A stretch of DNA of 64,000 nucleotides. It comes from Notospermus geniculatus (taxonomy: Eukaryota; Nemertea; Pilidiophora; Heteronemertea; Lineidae). Position 1 is the stretch's first letter; each line of letters opens with the position of its first letter. Location of the stretch: positions 42,141 through 106,140 of the forward strand of contig NMRB01001671.1 of the NCBI GenBank assembly GCA_002633025.1, in the 5' to 3' direction. The position numbers and the translations under genes are program-made. Below the pieces are notes generated by a model that had not been told where the DNA came from, did not search any database, and was given only the letters and a program-made list of their open reading frames with translations. Shown in pieces: positions 38,001-48,372 of this stretch.

Positions 38001-41000
38001 GATTTCACTAGGTGAAATTATCATTTGCTGCTGAACTGATGTGAAACCAGCTGCATTAGCTTGTAAATCTTTTTAAATTGAATTATTAAAGATTAAAATT
38101 TTTTTTTGCTTTGCCAAGTGACACTGGCTATCTTCCTCAGCTACAACTCAAGACAACTGTCGGTAGCGCCGTCCAGTGTCATTCTCGCTCAGCTACAAAA
38201 CTCTAGATCATATCACGACGGGAGATTGACTTACACATACAAAGATCTTTATTTTCTTATGGAATCTGCATGTACTTCTTGATGAAAGGATGCGCAAGGT
38301 GTTTGATTTGAAAGGAACCCATTCAATTTAATTCATTTGTGTCTCTTTACAGATTGCTATAGATGAGATCGCGTATGACCAATTTGAAGATCTTCTCTCC
38401 GAGCTGTTCTCTGGTGGCAGAATTACACGGGAAAGAATTATTGTCCTCTTCTTTTTCTGTTCGGATCTTGCCATTCGGACCCTACGGCAGCAAATCAGTT
38501 CTTTTGAGACATTTATTCGATGGTCCTTAAAGTACCTAGTTGAACGAGTTTGTGCTTGGGTCAGAGACCGAGGAGGCTGGGTAAGTGTTATTATCAATTT
38601 TATCATGATAATATCTTATAAAAAAATGATATAATATCAATTAATAATGATTTTTTTCAGCAGCTGTGTTTTTTGCCAAATAGTGCAAAAACTTGGCGGC
38701 AGTATTTGAGAATTTTGAATTTGATTGCTGCTTGCTTCAAATAGGTAAATTGTTCTTGGGCAAACTCTCTTCTCTTTATAAATTCTTACCAATCCAAACC
38801 ATAGTCGTGCCAGCTTTCCTTCGTGTTCAAAAGTAGGGAAATCATTACTATCTCCTCTGGGTCTATATACCTTGCATTCAAAAAAGAATACAATACTGCA
38901 TTTTTAAATGGCTTACATGTAAGATAGCAATTAGTATGGTAAAGATGCAAAAAAATGTACCGGTAATGTGGAGAACTGTTGGGATAATGCAATATGACAA
39001 TGACCGAGACCCATCATTAGGGTTGTCAAGTGGAAAGTGGCTTTTGGGTGGAAGGGACAAAACTGAAAAACCCGCAGGGTCCATCAGACATCCCTGTTTG
39101 CCAAGTCGGTAAAAAACCCTAACACGTGCATTACTTCTAATCAATGAAAGGAAAAATGAAAAGACCCTGGGAAATCAATTAGCTCTGATATGCTGGCAAA
39201 AAAATGTGTGGATAATGGCCAATATTATTGTTTGCCAGATTACCGACACTTTGTGCCCATATTACACACAATAGAATGAGCAGTTCAAGTTATTGTTGGT
39301 TCATAATTGTGACATGATTCTTTTTATTTATGGCACTAGAAATGATCCTCAGGATATGGTCTGAAACAGAACTGAGAATGACAGGATCATGAATTTAACT
39401 CTGAGTTATTTGAGGACATCATTGGATCTCAGAAAACTTGTTTATTTTGACAACAGTAATTCAATTGTTAAAAAGGTGAACGCACAATGTTTGTTTTCAC
39501 ATTGTTTCTGAAATTTTGCGATATCAGCTCAGGAAAAAGTGCATTGATGATAATAACAGAGCAGCATATGAGCAGGAATTAAAGCTTTCCTTCTCCAGAT
39601 GTCATAGCTGTACAGCTGTGAAGACAATAGGAATGTTGTCTAAGGTGGGGTTGTGTTCCAGGCTAAATTAATTTGTAAAATAGCAAGGTACCATACTTCG
39701 TAATCAAACTGACACTTTTGTCCAATGCAAAACTGCATTACAAGCCAGGTTGGTGCTGGGCCAGCTTGTTGCTACAGATTTTGGGAAACTTAGCAACAGT
39801 TTCCTAGCAACCGATGTAACTGAATCAAATCAAAGTAAACAAAATGAATTTATCAGTGTAATTATCATAATTTGGTTGAAAATTAAAAAAAAATCTTCTT
39901 AACTTAGCCATCCAGATTTTCAAGCGAAAATCTCAATGACTATTTTTTAAGGTGAATATTTGTAATTGTGCATGGTAACTATCTTAGTGACAGCATTCAA
40001 AAGTTTGTATGATCTCAGGGGTACAGCTAGGGCTATATTTTGGGAGCCAAATGTGTAGCCAATGGCCTGTTACCTGTAGCCAATCTTTGCAAATTGTAGC
40101 CAACCAAAATTGTGTAATAGTTACTTATAATAAATTTTCAACTTCTCTTACCACACAGCTCTAACTGCAAGAATCTCAGGGACTCAACTTTCAGACCACA
40201 AATAATACTGTTGCCAAATTTTTCGCCAAACCAATTGTCACTGTAGCCAATCTACGGTAATATTTTTTTCGTCATTGGCGACATTGGCTAACAGTATCTG
40301 GAACCCTGGATCTCAGGTGGACACACTTTGTAGAACACAATGGGGTGCTTTAAATTGGGTATGCTTTTAAAGGGGACAGCTTTTTTGTGTGCTCAAAGAC
40401 TGCTACTCAAAATCATAAAAAATTGCAAAAATGGAGAATGTGTGAAGGGGAAGCTACATATAATAATAGCCCCTGTATTGAAATATTGGCTTCGTCCTTG
40501 GAGTAGTTCAGTTTGTTCTTTTTATCAATATTGCAACTTTTTACATTATTTCTTATCGCCAGAAGAATCTGAGCCTGATTATTGATCATTTTATTTCGTG
40601 CCTGGGGACGTGAAGGCTGCAAAGCTTCTAAATGATAGCGAAATGTGTCATTAGGATCTTGTTACTATCAACAAATGCAACATCAATAATCATCTTTCAA
40701 ACAAACCTTACCAGAGATGCTGGCTTAGCAAATCAGCAATTGAATTGGATCAGGTAGTGGTTTTTTTCAAGGATTGGTCTGAATATGATTATAGTTTCTA
40801 AAGAGTAGTTAACGCCAAGTTGGTGTTTGTTTGTGGGGAGAGGATGGGCAAAGTCATCCTGAAAATCTCAGGACATTTACGGTCATACCCTCCCTTAAGT
40901 CTGAGCAGCAGGGCCGGAGTGGTTGTGCAGACCCTGCTTGGGTGCGAGAATGGGGACAATCATGAAATCCTGGGTGTGAGGATGGGGCAAAGTATGGCTT

Positions 41001-44000
41001 GATGCTCATTGATTAGTCGAAATATTTGGTTCTATATTATCACTTTGAATCTTTACCACTTCAGTTCCAAACCTTGCATCATTATGATGTCATCAATCAT
41101 GACGTCACATAGTGCATCTATTGTACGGTATGTGACGCTATATTACCTATGTGATGCCATGGTGGTGTTATGATGTCAAGACCTGAAAACTGGTCTATGT
41201 TGCTGAAATGGTAAAAAATCAGGCAATTGGAATGAAATTCTTGTTTATAAATTCCGCTTTTCACAACATTGGCATTGCTAGGGATGCAAGGAACCTGCAA
41301 AGAATAACTGTCAGTTACTTGACCAGTAGGTATCACTACGGTCCAATTCAATGCTGAGTGGACCCATCCATTCTTGATTGAGCACCTATGAAGAGAACTT
41401 TCTTTTTTATTGGTCCGCTAGAACTTTGGTGCCATCTTTTGGCAATAAGTGCTGCTGATTGCTCCTATATGAACATGGCATAGAAATATTGGCCATTTCA
41501 TAGGAAAAAGTCAAGTATATTTTTCAGTTCAATCTCCTAGTGTTTCATCATCACTAGAAGTTACGTCACTGCTGATTTGATTTGTTTTGCCAAAGGTAAT
41601 ATATTCCACAAAGTAATTCCACTCCATGTCAGTTCATGATAACTTACTATTATCAAATGTGTACCTACGTTTTTTCATTTCTGATCAATAATATTGAACC
41701 CCCTGGCCATAGAATCAATGAAATACAGTTGATTACTAGATGGAAATGATCTGTGAGTTTTGAAGCCTGTAAAAGTTAGAAAACCTTTGCTGACGGAACG
41801 CCTGCGGCTTGCTGACCATGTAAACAATTCTTTAGATTAACTTTATCAAGTTTACTGAGTGATATCCTTTTACCAAGTAAAAAATGAGTTCATTCTCGAA
41901 GCTGCTTATTAAACTCTGACCTGAACATTTCATCGCGAAGCACGTTCTACATGCCTGGAAGGAAATATTTCTATTAATCTTGAAAACGGTCTTTGATGCA
42001 ATGTTGAGAGCAGCAAATTGCTTTCCTCAAAGAGTTTGTTCTACTCAGCAACCTAATCAGGACTCAGGTCATTGTCCCCTCCTGCAAATATCTATGTCTA
42101 AGCCCGGTGGTCGAGTGGTTAGCGCGCTCGACTACCAAACTGTACAATGGGTCGGCGCGGGTTCGACTCCGGGGGAAGGCATGTACAAAAAAGTTGTGAA
42201 ACATTAATGCAGGGTCTGTCGGATGGGACTAAAAGCCGTGGTCCCTTGTACCTGAGTGTCTATGCCAGGGAAAGTAAAAGACCCCACACAGGTGGACAGT
42301 AGCCTGTCGTGGACTCCATACCTCCGGCAAATATCCAACAGGGTTACGACGCCGGTAATGATATAGATATAGATATCTTGCAGGTTTCCAATGATTGCTA
42401 CTGATTTCTTGCACCCTAATAAAATAGACCCTCATCATGTTCTGTCGAAGGTAGCTTTCCCTGCAGGTTTAAAAACATGCCAGTTAGCCCTCTCGCAAAC
42501 GACTCCCAGGGCGTATTTGAATCCCGTTCTTGACAACACTCGTGCTGACCCAGTTCATGTAGCTGCTGACTCGACTGGAGAACGGCAGTCTCGAACGCCG
42601 AGAACACAACTTGAGTCAGGCCAAGAATGTGTTCTTCTCAACCCTCCGCTGAGTGGGGAGTGAGAAGAACATTCTCAGCGTTCAAAACTGCTGTCTCGAG
42701 TTGAGTCAACAACTACATGAACTGGGTCAGCACGAGTGTGGTCAAGAATGAGGATTTCGAATACGCCCCCAGTATTGCCTTCACAAGTCACACCAGATGC
42801 GCGGAGACTGTGACTGCCATGGCTGTAGCAACAAATCAGCAGTGAATTCTGCATGGTGGATCTCTGCAGAAAGGACTTGCCCTGCTTGCGAGGTCATGCA
42901 GATCCATGCACTCATTTACCCCCAGAAGTTTAAGCCCCTCGGGCTGTTTTCTGATCCATTCTGCATGTGTATGTGACACTGCCATATCGGTTTCAAGTAC
43001 AGCAACTGTAGCTCACTGAGTTCTCTTCGGGTGTATCAATTGTCGGTATGCAGGGATTTTGTTTCAAAAGTTTGGACCTGTCAGCCTCGCTGTGTTTCAG
43101 GTAGAGGTTCTTCACTGATGTCACAACAGTCACATGACTGCAAAGAATCAGCCATATCGGCCGTCAAATGGCCGGTGACGACATCAAAACTATCACGTCA
43201 TGACATTTTGACGTCACAATCCGTGTGTTGATGCTGTGTTCATGCCGTGATGTCCCTTGACAGTTTGACCGCCAATATGGCGGCATCGTGTCGTCATGGA
43301 AATGTGACGCGACATGAAGAACCCATTGCAGGCGCGGATCCAGAACACAGCAGATGACCCCCCCCTCCCCCCGCACGCTCGCCATGCACATGACTGACAA
43401 CCCTCCCTCCCGCCCCCTAGCTGCGTATGAATGATCCCTTATTGAATAAATTCCAGTTAAACAAAATGAATGGATACACATGTATCTTTTGCTTGTCCAG
43501 CATGTCCCACCCGTGACATGTTCCGAAATAAGTTTTAAGAAAACCCATCCCTGCATCAAACCCAACGCTTTTCCGTTGTTGACGACAGCAGTTTTGTGCA
43601 AAGCACTAAGTGGTCAAACAGGGGATAACCACGTATCCTGGCCTTGGAGCTGTTTTTTAGTCTTACAGGGAAAGTTCCACATCCAAACAAATGGAAATGT
43701 CCCACCCGTGACACTATAAAACGGTACTGCCATAATCAGAAGAAGTTTGTGTCCTCAATTTACCTACCAATGCATGGGCTAGGTCTTCGTGAGTATTGAC
43801 CACCAAGCAATAAAAAGATTGATTCCTTTTAATTACCAATTAAAGTCAAAAAGGTATTTGTCACGGGTGGGACAGAATTCTCACAGTGGCTTTCGGAAAC
43901 TGCGCTGTAACAACTGATTCTTGAGGAAATCAGCTAAACGATATATGGTGCAACAAACTAGGGACATGTGTCCTTCACTTGACTGGAGGCAGACCTCAGT

Positions 44001-47000
44001 TCGTTTTCGCCGTTCGACCCTAAATTTTGCCTTCTCCGTCGTACAGATTTTACGAGATTGGCCCTCGAGTTGAGTCAACAACTACATGAACTGGGTCAGC
44101 ACGAGTGTGGTCAAGAACAAGGATTCGAATACGCCCCCAGTATTGCCTTCACAAGTCACACCAGATGCGCGGAGACATTGTGACTGCCATGGCTGCCAGC
44201 AACAAATCATGGTGGATCTCTGCCGAAAGGACTTGCCCTGCTTGCGAGGTCATGCAGATCCATGCACTCGTTTACCCCCAGAAGTTTTAGCCCCTCGGGC
44301 TGTTTTCTGATCCATTCTATGTGACACTGCCATATCGGTTTCAAGTACGGCAACTGTAGTTCACTGAGTTCTCTTCGGGTGTATCAATTGTCGGTATGCA
44401 GGGATTTTGTTTCAAAAGTTTGGACCTGTCAGCCTCGCTGTGTTTCAGGCATCTTGACTACTCAAGGGTTGTGACATCACTCCGCCCTCCGACTACGCTC
44501 GCACAAACTCTTGACGAACTTCGCTGTGGGAAGCCGTTTCCAACCGGATGTTCTGTTCGTGGACTCACTCCCGCTGTTAGTTTTCGACTTTTATCACAGA
44601 TCGTTAACATTTGCAACCTGAACATTTCTAAATACCACGTCAGTTTTTCTGTACACCTACCTTCTCTGGTTTAGAAAATTGATGGTATTTTTTTTCAAAA
44701 GCATACCGTAATTTTCGGACTATAGGGCGCGGCCTTTTTCTTTGAAGAAGGGTCTAAAATTGGGGGTGCGCCTTATAGGGTGGTGCGCCTTATCTGTGGC
44801 CTGAGTCCAACAATTTGATCAGAAGTGTCAACATGCTGACGAACCCAAGCATTCAAGCATGCATGGATGATGCACTGAAGCATTCACTGACGAAACTGCG
44901 CCTTATACGGCGGTGCGCCTTAGGTATGGATTTCATCAAAGATTTTGGGTGAAATTAGGGGGTGCGCCTTATAGTCAGGTGCGCCCTATAGTCGCGAAAA
45001 TACGGTAGTTCAAGAGAGTGATGGGTAAATCACAATAGATAGAATGGCTGACCATCCTCATTTCTAATACTTTCCAACCACAAAATATACAGCGACCAGT
45101 TTAACTGGCTTGGTACCAACCTGGGAGCGAGGTTGGTTCACAAGCGTTCTGATTGGTGCACCGCAACTCGAGGTGCGAGAGAAACAGAAATCCTGGCGAA
45201 GTTCTCCATGGGTTTGTGCGTACGAAGTATGAGTAGTACAGACACATGGTAGTCCATGATGTGTTTCAGGTGGAGGTTCTTCACTGATGTCACAACAGTC
45301 ACATGACTGCAAAGAATCAGCCGTATTGGCCGTCAAATGGCCGGTGACGACATCAAAACTATCACGTCATGACATTTTGACGTCACAATCCGTGTGTTGA
45401 TGCTGTGTTCATGCCATGATGTCGCTTGACAGTTTGACCGCCAATATGGCGGCATCGTGTCGTCATGGAAATGTGACGCGACATGAAGAACCCATTGCAT
45501 GTCAAAATGTAACATTTCCATGAGGAGGACAACAGATTAGGAGGTAAACCATGTAGGTTGACTTGAAAAACTTTTTTCTGTTAATTTTTTTCAGGAAAAA
45601 CACTTGGAAAACCCCACTGAAAAATATGTCCTCATTCCTCATTTCAAATTCTGCACACGATCACATTTCGTGTTTCATATTGGATTGTACTTTCCCCTGT
45701 CATTATCAGTTTTTAACAAGAACAGGTGAATAATCTTCCTTTGCAAAATCTATATTGATGAGATCATTATTAATTTAAGAGCTTTTTGTGTTTGAATTTA
45801 TTGGTCTTTTAGTATTTCAGATATGTGAAGTTGTTGATAAGTGAAGTTATTTTGAAGTTATGCAAGTTTTCATTCTCCGATTTTAGTTCAGTTTGGGCTT
45901 TGTCAAAAACGACAGAGTGTGCAACCAAATCTTTTTCACAAAGATGCTCTTATTCTGCACACGATTACATTTCATGTTTCGTATTGGATTGCACTTTCCC
46001 CTGTCATTATCAGTTTTTAACAAGAACAGGTGAATAATCTTCCTGTGCAAAATCTATATTGATGAGATCATTATTAATTTAAGAGCTTTTTGTGTTTGAA
46101 TTTATTGGTCTTTTAGTATTTCAGATACCGGTATGTGAAGTTGTTGATAAGTGAAGTTATTTTGAAGTTCATGCAAGTTTTCATTCTCCGATTTTACTTC
46201 AGTTTGGGCTTTGTCAAAAACGACAGTGTGCAACCAAATCTTTTTCACAAAGATGCTCTTTGTCTTATCATAGATAATGTTTTTGACGTGCTATGTTTGT
46301 AATTCAATCAATTGCACGCATGATAAAATGCGGTTCCTTGGTAAATGTGTTCCAAACAAATAATCACATATAATTATTGTCTTTGCTTGGAGACAATGTT
46401 TTGATAATTTTGCTGAGTCTACTGTAGGATTCAGATGTTTTTCAACTTTTCCAGCCGACAGATAAATTGAAATAACTAGTTAGATTAAATTTGTGCTAAC
46501 TGTGCAAAGTATCTTTGTATGGCCGTTGGCTATTGATCTAATGATGCATGGTCAGCATATTTACAAAATGGGACCCGCTCCAGCAAAAGCAGGTGCTTGT
46601 GACATGTGTGGCAGGTGATCATCGTTGGTCATCAGTTCACTCAACTAATAGTGAGGTTTTGCAAGCGCCCGGTTAGGCCCTACGACGACGTTTATCTTTT
46701 GTGCGGGTGTACCCAAACAAAAGATAAACGTTGTCGTATGGCCTAACCGGGCGCTTGTGAAACCTCGCTATTATCGCTGCTGTCCACTACATGTACTATT
46801 GTCTAACTTGCGGAGAGGTACATTTCAGCTGTTGTGTTGTAAGGCCGTAAACCCTTTTCCCAGTTGCAATATGCACCTACTTTTGCTTGATCGGGTAACA
46901 AATGTAGAATTTCTCTTTAGGCCTATCTTGAGCCCAAGCAGTGAGAACCAACAGGTGCGGATCCAGGGGGTGCACCTGGCGCGCACCCCCTTTCAGCCAC

Positions 47001-47757
47001 AAATCTGTAAAACTCATAAATCTGGAGCAAATCATTGAAATTCACCACAGATTTCAATGTTTCTGGCACAGTATTCCCCCTCTTTTCCAAAATCGTGGAT
47101 CCGACCCTGACCAAGGATGACTGAAGCAGCCAACTCAATTTAAAATGGACATTCAGTTATGTACCCATTATTTCCTTTATTGGTCCCCACAAATAATTTA
47201 TCACTTTATGACCAGTAGACTTCAAAGGAGGTGATTGAGTACAAATCCATGATCGAATGCCACCAGCTGCTGTAAATGATAGGATTAATCTACTGGTAAT
47301 ATCTGCTCAGATACTTGAATGAAAAAAAAACCAATGGGTGCAGTGTGATGGTCATGGTACATGCCAAGAATTCAACAACCATTGCGTTATCAGCATTCTG
47401 GCTAATCTAACCCGCACTTTTGGTTTACACAATGTAAGACCTGCAGAGAGCCCTAAAAATGCTCCCCATTATCAGTGTACAAAAAAATCAAGTACATACA
47501 CGTCGCCCAGCACAAATGTCTTTTTCATTTATATTGTCCTTGTCGGGGAACTTTTTGCCCGATATCAGCTGTTTGTTGGCAGTCTTATTTCTGTGCAGTA
47601 TGTAGTAAAATTATACAATGTCTAATACTTGCTCATCATATCTTTTCAGGCTGTTGTTCTCGGCGGCCCACTTCAATCCCTCAAGCAATTCGGTCTCTGC
47701 ACGGCTCTGGCTTTCGCAACAGTTTGTTTAATCCAGTACATACGACATAGGTCCTAG
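22711..47757 (+). CDS. Bak/Bax: BAK/BAX-type pro-apoptotic Bcl-2 family protein
   Basis: Exons 22711-23081, 23345-23462, 30219-30446 (duplicate at 38353-38580) and 47650-47757 join in frame: 825 nt, 274 residues plus stop if one BH1-BH2 exon is used. An in-frame TGA at 22690 makes ATG 22711 the first start; ATG 22735 is an alternative. Order: Ser/Pro-rich N-terminus (about 90 residues), alpha-1-like VVREGRELFGNFVKEE, BH3-like GKELREMADAFSK, BH1 region GGRITRERIIVLFFF, BH2 region WVRDRGGW, and a C-terminal hydrophobic tail anchor ending RHRS. BAX/BAK proteins permeabilise the mitochondrial outer membrane during apoptosis. The RGGW-AVVLGGPL junction resembles BAK, the helix before RGGW resembles BAX. 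The disordered N-terminal extension is longer than in human BAK. Confidence 0.9.
23345..23462 (+). CDS. Bak/Bax: Bcl-2-family gene, BH3 exon
   Basis: Acceptor TTTTTAG, donor GTGAGT, phase 2 in and phase 0 out. Encodes TPEVYRHALW and the BH3-like helix KELREMADAFSKTKERQ. The usual Gly-Asp pair of BH3 reads Ala-Asp. Confidence 0.85.
24395..24618 (-). mobile_element. tRNA-derived SINE, minus strand
   Basis: On the minus strand the head reads GGGGTGGCGCAGTGG (A box) and ACGGGTTTGATCCCCG (B box). It is present in both units of duplication 3 (second copy 33154-33365), so it predates the duplication. Confidence 0.75.
24714..24805 (+). mobile_element. tRNA-like SINE head
   Basis: A box in TTGGCCTAGTGGTTAAGGCG and B box GGGTTCGAATC, spaced like a tRNA with a long variable arm. 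No clean acceptor-stem pairing, so SINE-derived rather than a working tRNA. In unit B only its first ~30 bp survive before the N at 33493. Confidence 0.6.
26590..26745 (-). mobile_element. tRNA-derived SINE, minus strand
   Basis: Minus-strand head TGGTGGTGTAGTAGTTCCGG and B box GGGTTCGAATCC, followed by TTGGGCAAGTGTCTTTGCCT, a body motif also seen in the SINE at 18394. The unit B copy is 35039-35192. Confidence 0.75.
27797..28125. mobile_element. Hairpin insertion specific to unit A
   Basis: Around 27810-27945 two ~60 bp arms (GTCCAATATGGATTTTTGTT, CGGACGAGGCGAAGCCGAG at the turn) form a near-perfect palindrome, followed by three TCCGATACGA repeats. Unit B has an uninterrupted GAAGATACTGCAGAATAG at 36478, the empty site. 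Confidence 0.8.
29280..29551. mobile_element. TTAA-flanked MITE specific to unit A, empty site in unit B
   Basis: Ends AGCCCCACTGTATT and TACTGCGGGGCT are imperfect inverted repeats, bordered by TTAA at 29276-29279 and 29552-29555. Unit B shows a single TTAA (37689-37692) between the same flanks, an exact empty site. Confidence 0.88.
30219..30446 (+). CDS. Bak/Bax: Bcl-2-family gene, BH1-BH2 exon, copy A
   Basis: Acceptor CTTTACAG, donor GTAAGT, phase 0 at both ends, 228 nt = 76 codons. Contains AYDQFEDLLSELFSGG, the BH1 core RITRERIIVLFFF and, at the end, VCAWVRDRGGW (BH2). The protein is identical to copy B; I noticed one synonymous difference (CTT/CTA Leu). A MITE begins about 20 bp past the donor. 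Confidence 0.9.
30460..31025. mobile_element. Long-armed MITE next to the BH1-BH2 exon donor (unit A only)
   Basis: Arms of ~85 bp: CACCGTGGAGAATCGTCAGC on the left, GCTGACGATTCTCCACGGTG on the right, continuing through CCGAGTCGGAAGATGGCGGC. The insertion begins about 20 bp after the splice donor at 30447. Unit B lacks it. Confidence 0.85.
31026..31134. mobile_element. Short MITE adjacent to the previous one
   Basis: GGGTAAAGTGGTACAATTCT and AGAATTGTACCACTTTACCC form inverted ends; an inner GGCTAGAATTGTAC copy is repeated. Absent from unit B. Confidence 0.75.
33154..33365 (-). mobile_element. tRNA-derived SINE, minus strand (unit B copy)
   Basis: Copy of 24395-24618 in the second duplication unit with the same A and B boxes. 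Confidence 0.75.
33691..34030. mobile_element. Palindrome-rich insertion specific to unit B
   Basis: Two hairpins: 33696-33782 (AAAAATGTTGCCC / GGGCAACATTTTTT) and a near-perfect palindrome at about 33873-33952 with arms GGGACATATCG and CCAAACATGG separated by TGACGTCA. Unit A reads through at about 25575. No ORF. Confidence 0.75.
35039..35192 (-). mobile_element. tRNA-derived SINE, minus strand (unit B copy)
   Basis: Homologue of 26590-26745 with the same B box; a few substitutions. Confidence 0.75.
36137..36378. mobile_element. TTAA-flanked MITE specific to unit B
   Basis: Inverted ends AGGAGTTAGACGCCAAAGTT and AACTTTCGGCGTCTAACTCCT, then TTAA at 36133-36136 and 36379-36382. Unit A has no insertion at the matching place (about 27688). 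Confidence 0.85.
36991..37108. mobile_element. MITE specific to unit B with TAA target duplication
   Basis: Ends GGGCCGTATTCACGG and CCGTGCATACGGCCC, flanked by TAA at 36988-36990 and 37109-37111. Unit A reads GTTGACTAAGAGAATTC at about 28630, the empty site. A 3 bp TAA duplication is usual for PIF/Harbinger-type elements. The family also occurs at 48373-48480. Confidence 0.87.
38353..38580 (+). CDS. Bak/Bax: Bcl-2-family gene, BH1-BH2 exon, copy B
   Basis: Second copy from the ~8 kb duplication, with intact acceptor CTTTACAG and donor GTAAGT and the same phase 0/0. Either copy alone, or both, would keep the reading frame with the exons before and after. Confidence 0.88.
40015..40308. mobile_element. 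Insertion specific to unit B with CAGGG ends
   Basis: Inverted ends CAGGGGTACAG and CTGGAACCCTG; GATCTCAGG flanks both sides (40011 and 40309). Unit A has one GATCTCAGG at about 32557. The body repeats GTAGCCAAT motifs. Terminal pattern resembles hAT-type ends, but the target duplication is not cleanly 8 bp. Confidence 0.7.
42100..42377 (+). mobile_element. tRNA-derived SINE
   Basis: A box in CCGGTGGTCGAGTGGTTAGC, B box GGGTTCGACTCC at about 42159, body to TACGACGCCGGTAATG, and an (ATAGAT)n tail at 42358-42376. The head is not a complete tRNA. Confidence 0.8.
42695..43331. repeat. Tandem duplication 4, continuous copy
   Basis: CTCGAGTTGAGTCAACAACT to GAAGAACCCATTGCA. The second copy is split: 44064-44449 and 45264-45499. 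Part of it (42695-42770) also pairs inverted with 42505-42625. No convincing exon. Confidence 0.75.
44064..45499. repeat. Tandem duplication 4, interrupted copy
   Basis: Matches 42695-43331 at 44064-44449 and 45264-45499. The break falls at GTGTTTCAGG and contains 814 bp, including the MITE at 44704-45007. Confidence 0.75.
44704..45007. mobile_element. MITE with TACCGTA ends
   Basis: TACCGTAATTTTCGGACTAT on the left and ATAGTCGCGAAAATACGGTA on the right. The interior repeats GGTGCGCCTTATA several times in both arms. No protein. Confidence 0.82.
45648..46260. repeat. 304 bp tandem duplication (two units)
   Basis: Unit 1 is 45648-45951 and unit 2 starts at 45952 with the same ATTCTGCACACGAT. 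The units differ by few bases, including GATATGTG versus GATACCGGTATGTG. Confidence 0.85.
46649..46770. mobile_element. Hairpin MITE (family B, copy 1)
   Basis: Arms of ~50 bp: GCAAGCGCCCGGTTAGGCC and GGCCTAACCGGGCGCTTG around a GTGTACCC loop, AATA/ATTA at the edges. Copy 2 is at 61824-61945. It lies in the last intron of the Bcl-2-family gene. Confidence 0.85.
46953..47110. mobile_element. MITE with CAGGTGCGGATCCAG ends
   Basis: Starts CAGGTGCGGATCCAGGGGG and ends AAAATCGTGGATCCGACCCTG. Relatives are at 55284-55434 (UBL7 intron) and fragments at about 43329 and 12560-12640. Confidence 0.7.
47650..47757 (+). CDS. Bak/Bax: Bcl-2-family gene, last exon: tail anchor
   Basis: Acceptor TCTTTTCAG, phase 0, TAG at 47755-47757. 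It encodes AVVLGGPLQSLKQ and a hydrophobic segment FGLCTALAFATVCLI closed by the basic YIRHRS, the expected mitochondrial tail anchor that directly follows RGGW in BAK. Confidence 0.87.
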   Translation, partial: AVVLGGPLQSLKQFGLCTALAFATVCLIQYIRHRS

Positions 47758-48372
47758 ACCTCAAGATGCTGTGTTCCCATGCTACGAGCACCATTCACAA
47801 GAAGCTGCAGTTGACTAGATGAGAATGTGTTACCGGTATTTGATTATGGGTCTCTGACCATAGAATGGTGCGAGTGGTCGCCACAGACATGGCAGAGAGC
47901 TTTGAGAGGACACATCTGCAGAAATATCCTGACAGGTTTTCTAATAGAGTACACATGGACATATCATGTCGATTTCACATTCTCTTTGATTGATTGAGAT
48001 ATGAAGTTTGATAGATGAGAAATCAGAGTACATGGAATCAGCATGTTATTGGACTTGTAGAGCACTGTGGGCCTGTCTGAAATACGGGCGTGAGGTGGCA
48101 ACTTTAGTGGAATGAGTTTGTCGCTTTCTGTAATAGCACACCGCCCGGTTTCTATTTTTACCAGCGAAGGTCGGACAAATATTAGATAACAAGTAGACTT
48201 TACTGAGTGACCACATTGTCGATGGTGAGACAGGACAAAAGCAGGGTCGGACAAACACAATGAAATTGACACGCCCGACGTCACTCGGGCGGTTTGCTAT
48301 TGCTGTCATATCTGCAATGAGTTCTTATACCGGTAACTGTTTGTGAAACAGAATGTAGCCTTTTGGGGTCTA
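47758..48372. other. Bak/Bax: 3' UTR/spacer downstream of the Bcl-2-family gene
   Basis: Follows the TAG at 47755. Probably begins as 3' UTR. No confident polyadenylation signal and no coding exon seen. Confidence 0.4.

Larger units (their letters stand above)
32788..40555. repeat. Tandem duplication 3, unit B (7.8 kb)
   Basis: Second copy, ending in the same TACATTATTTCTTA before unique sequence. Own insertions: about 33691-34030, 36137-36378, 36991-37108 and 40015-40308. An N at 33493 marks a join where the homology to unit A is interrupted for roughly 100 bp. Confidence 0.92.

Noticed and set aside
42160-42170. tRNA gene suggested by A and B boxes
   Set aside because: The head lacks a proper acceptor stem and is followed by a SINE body and simple tail.
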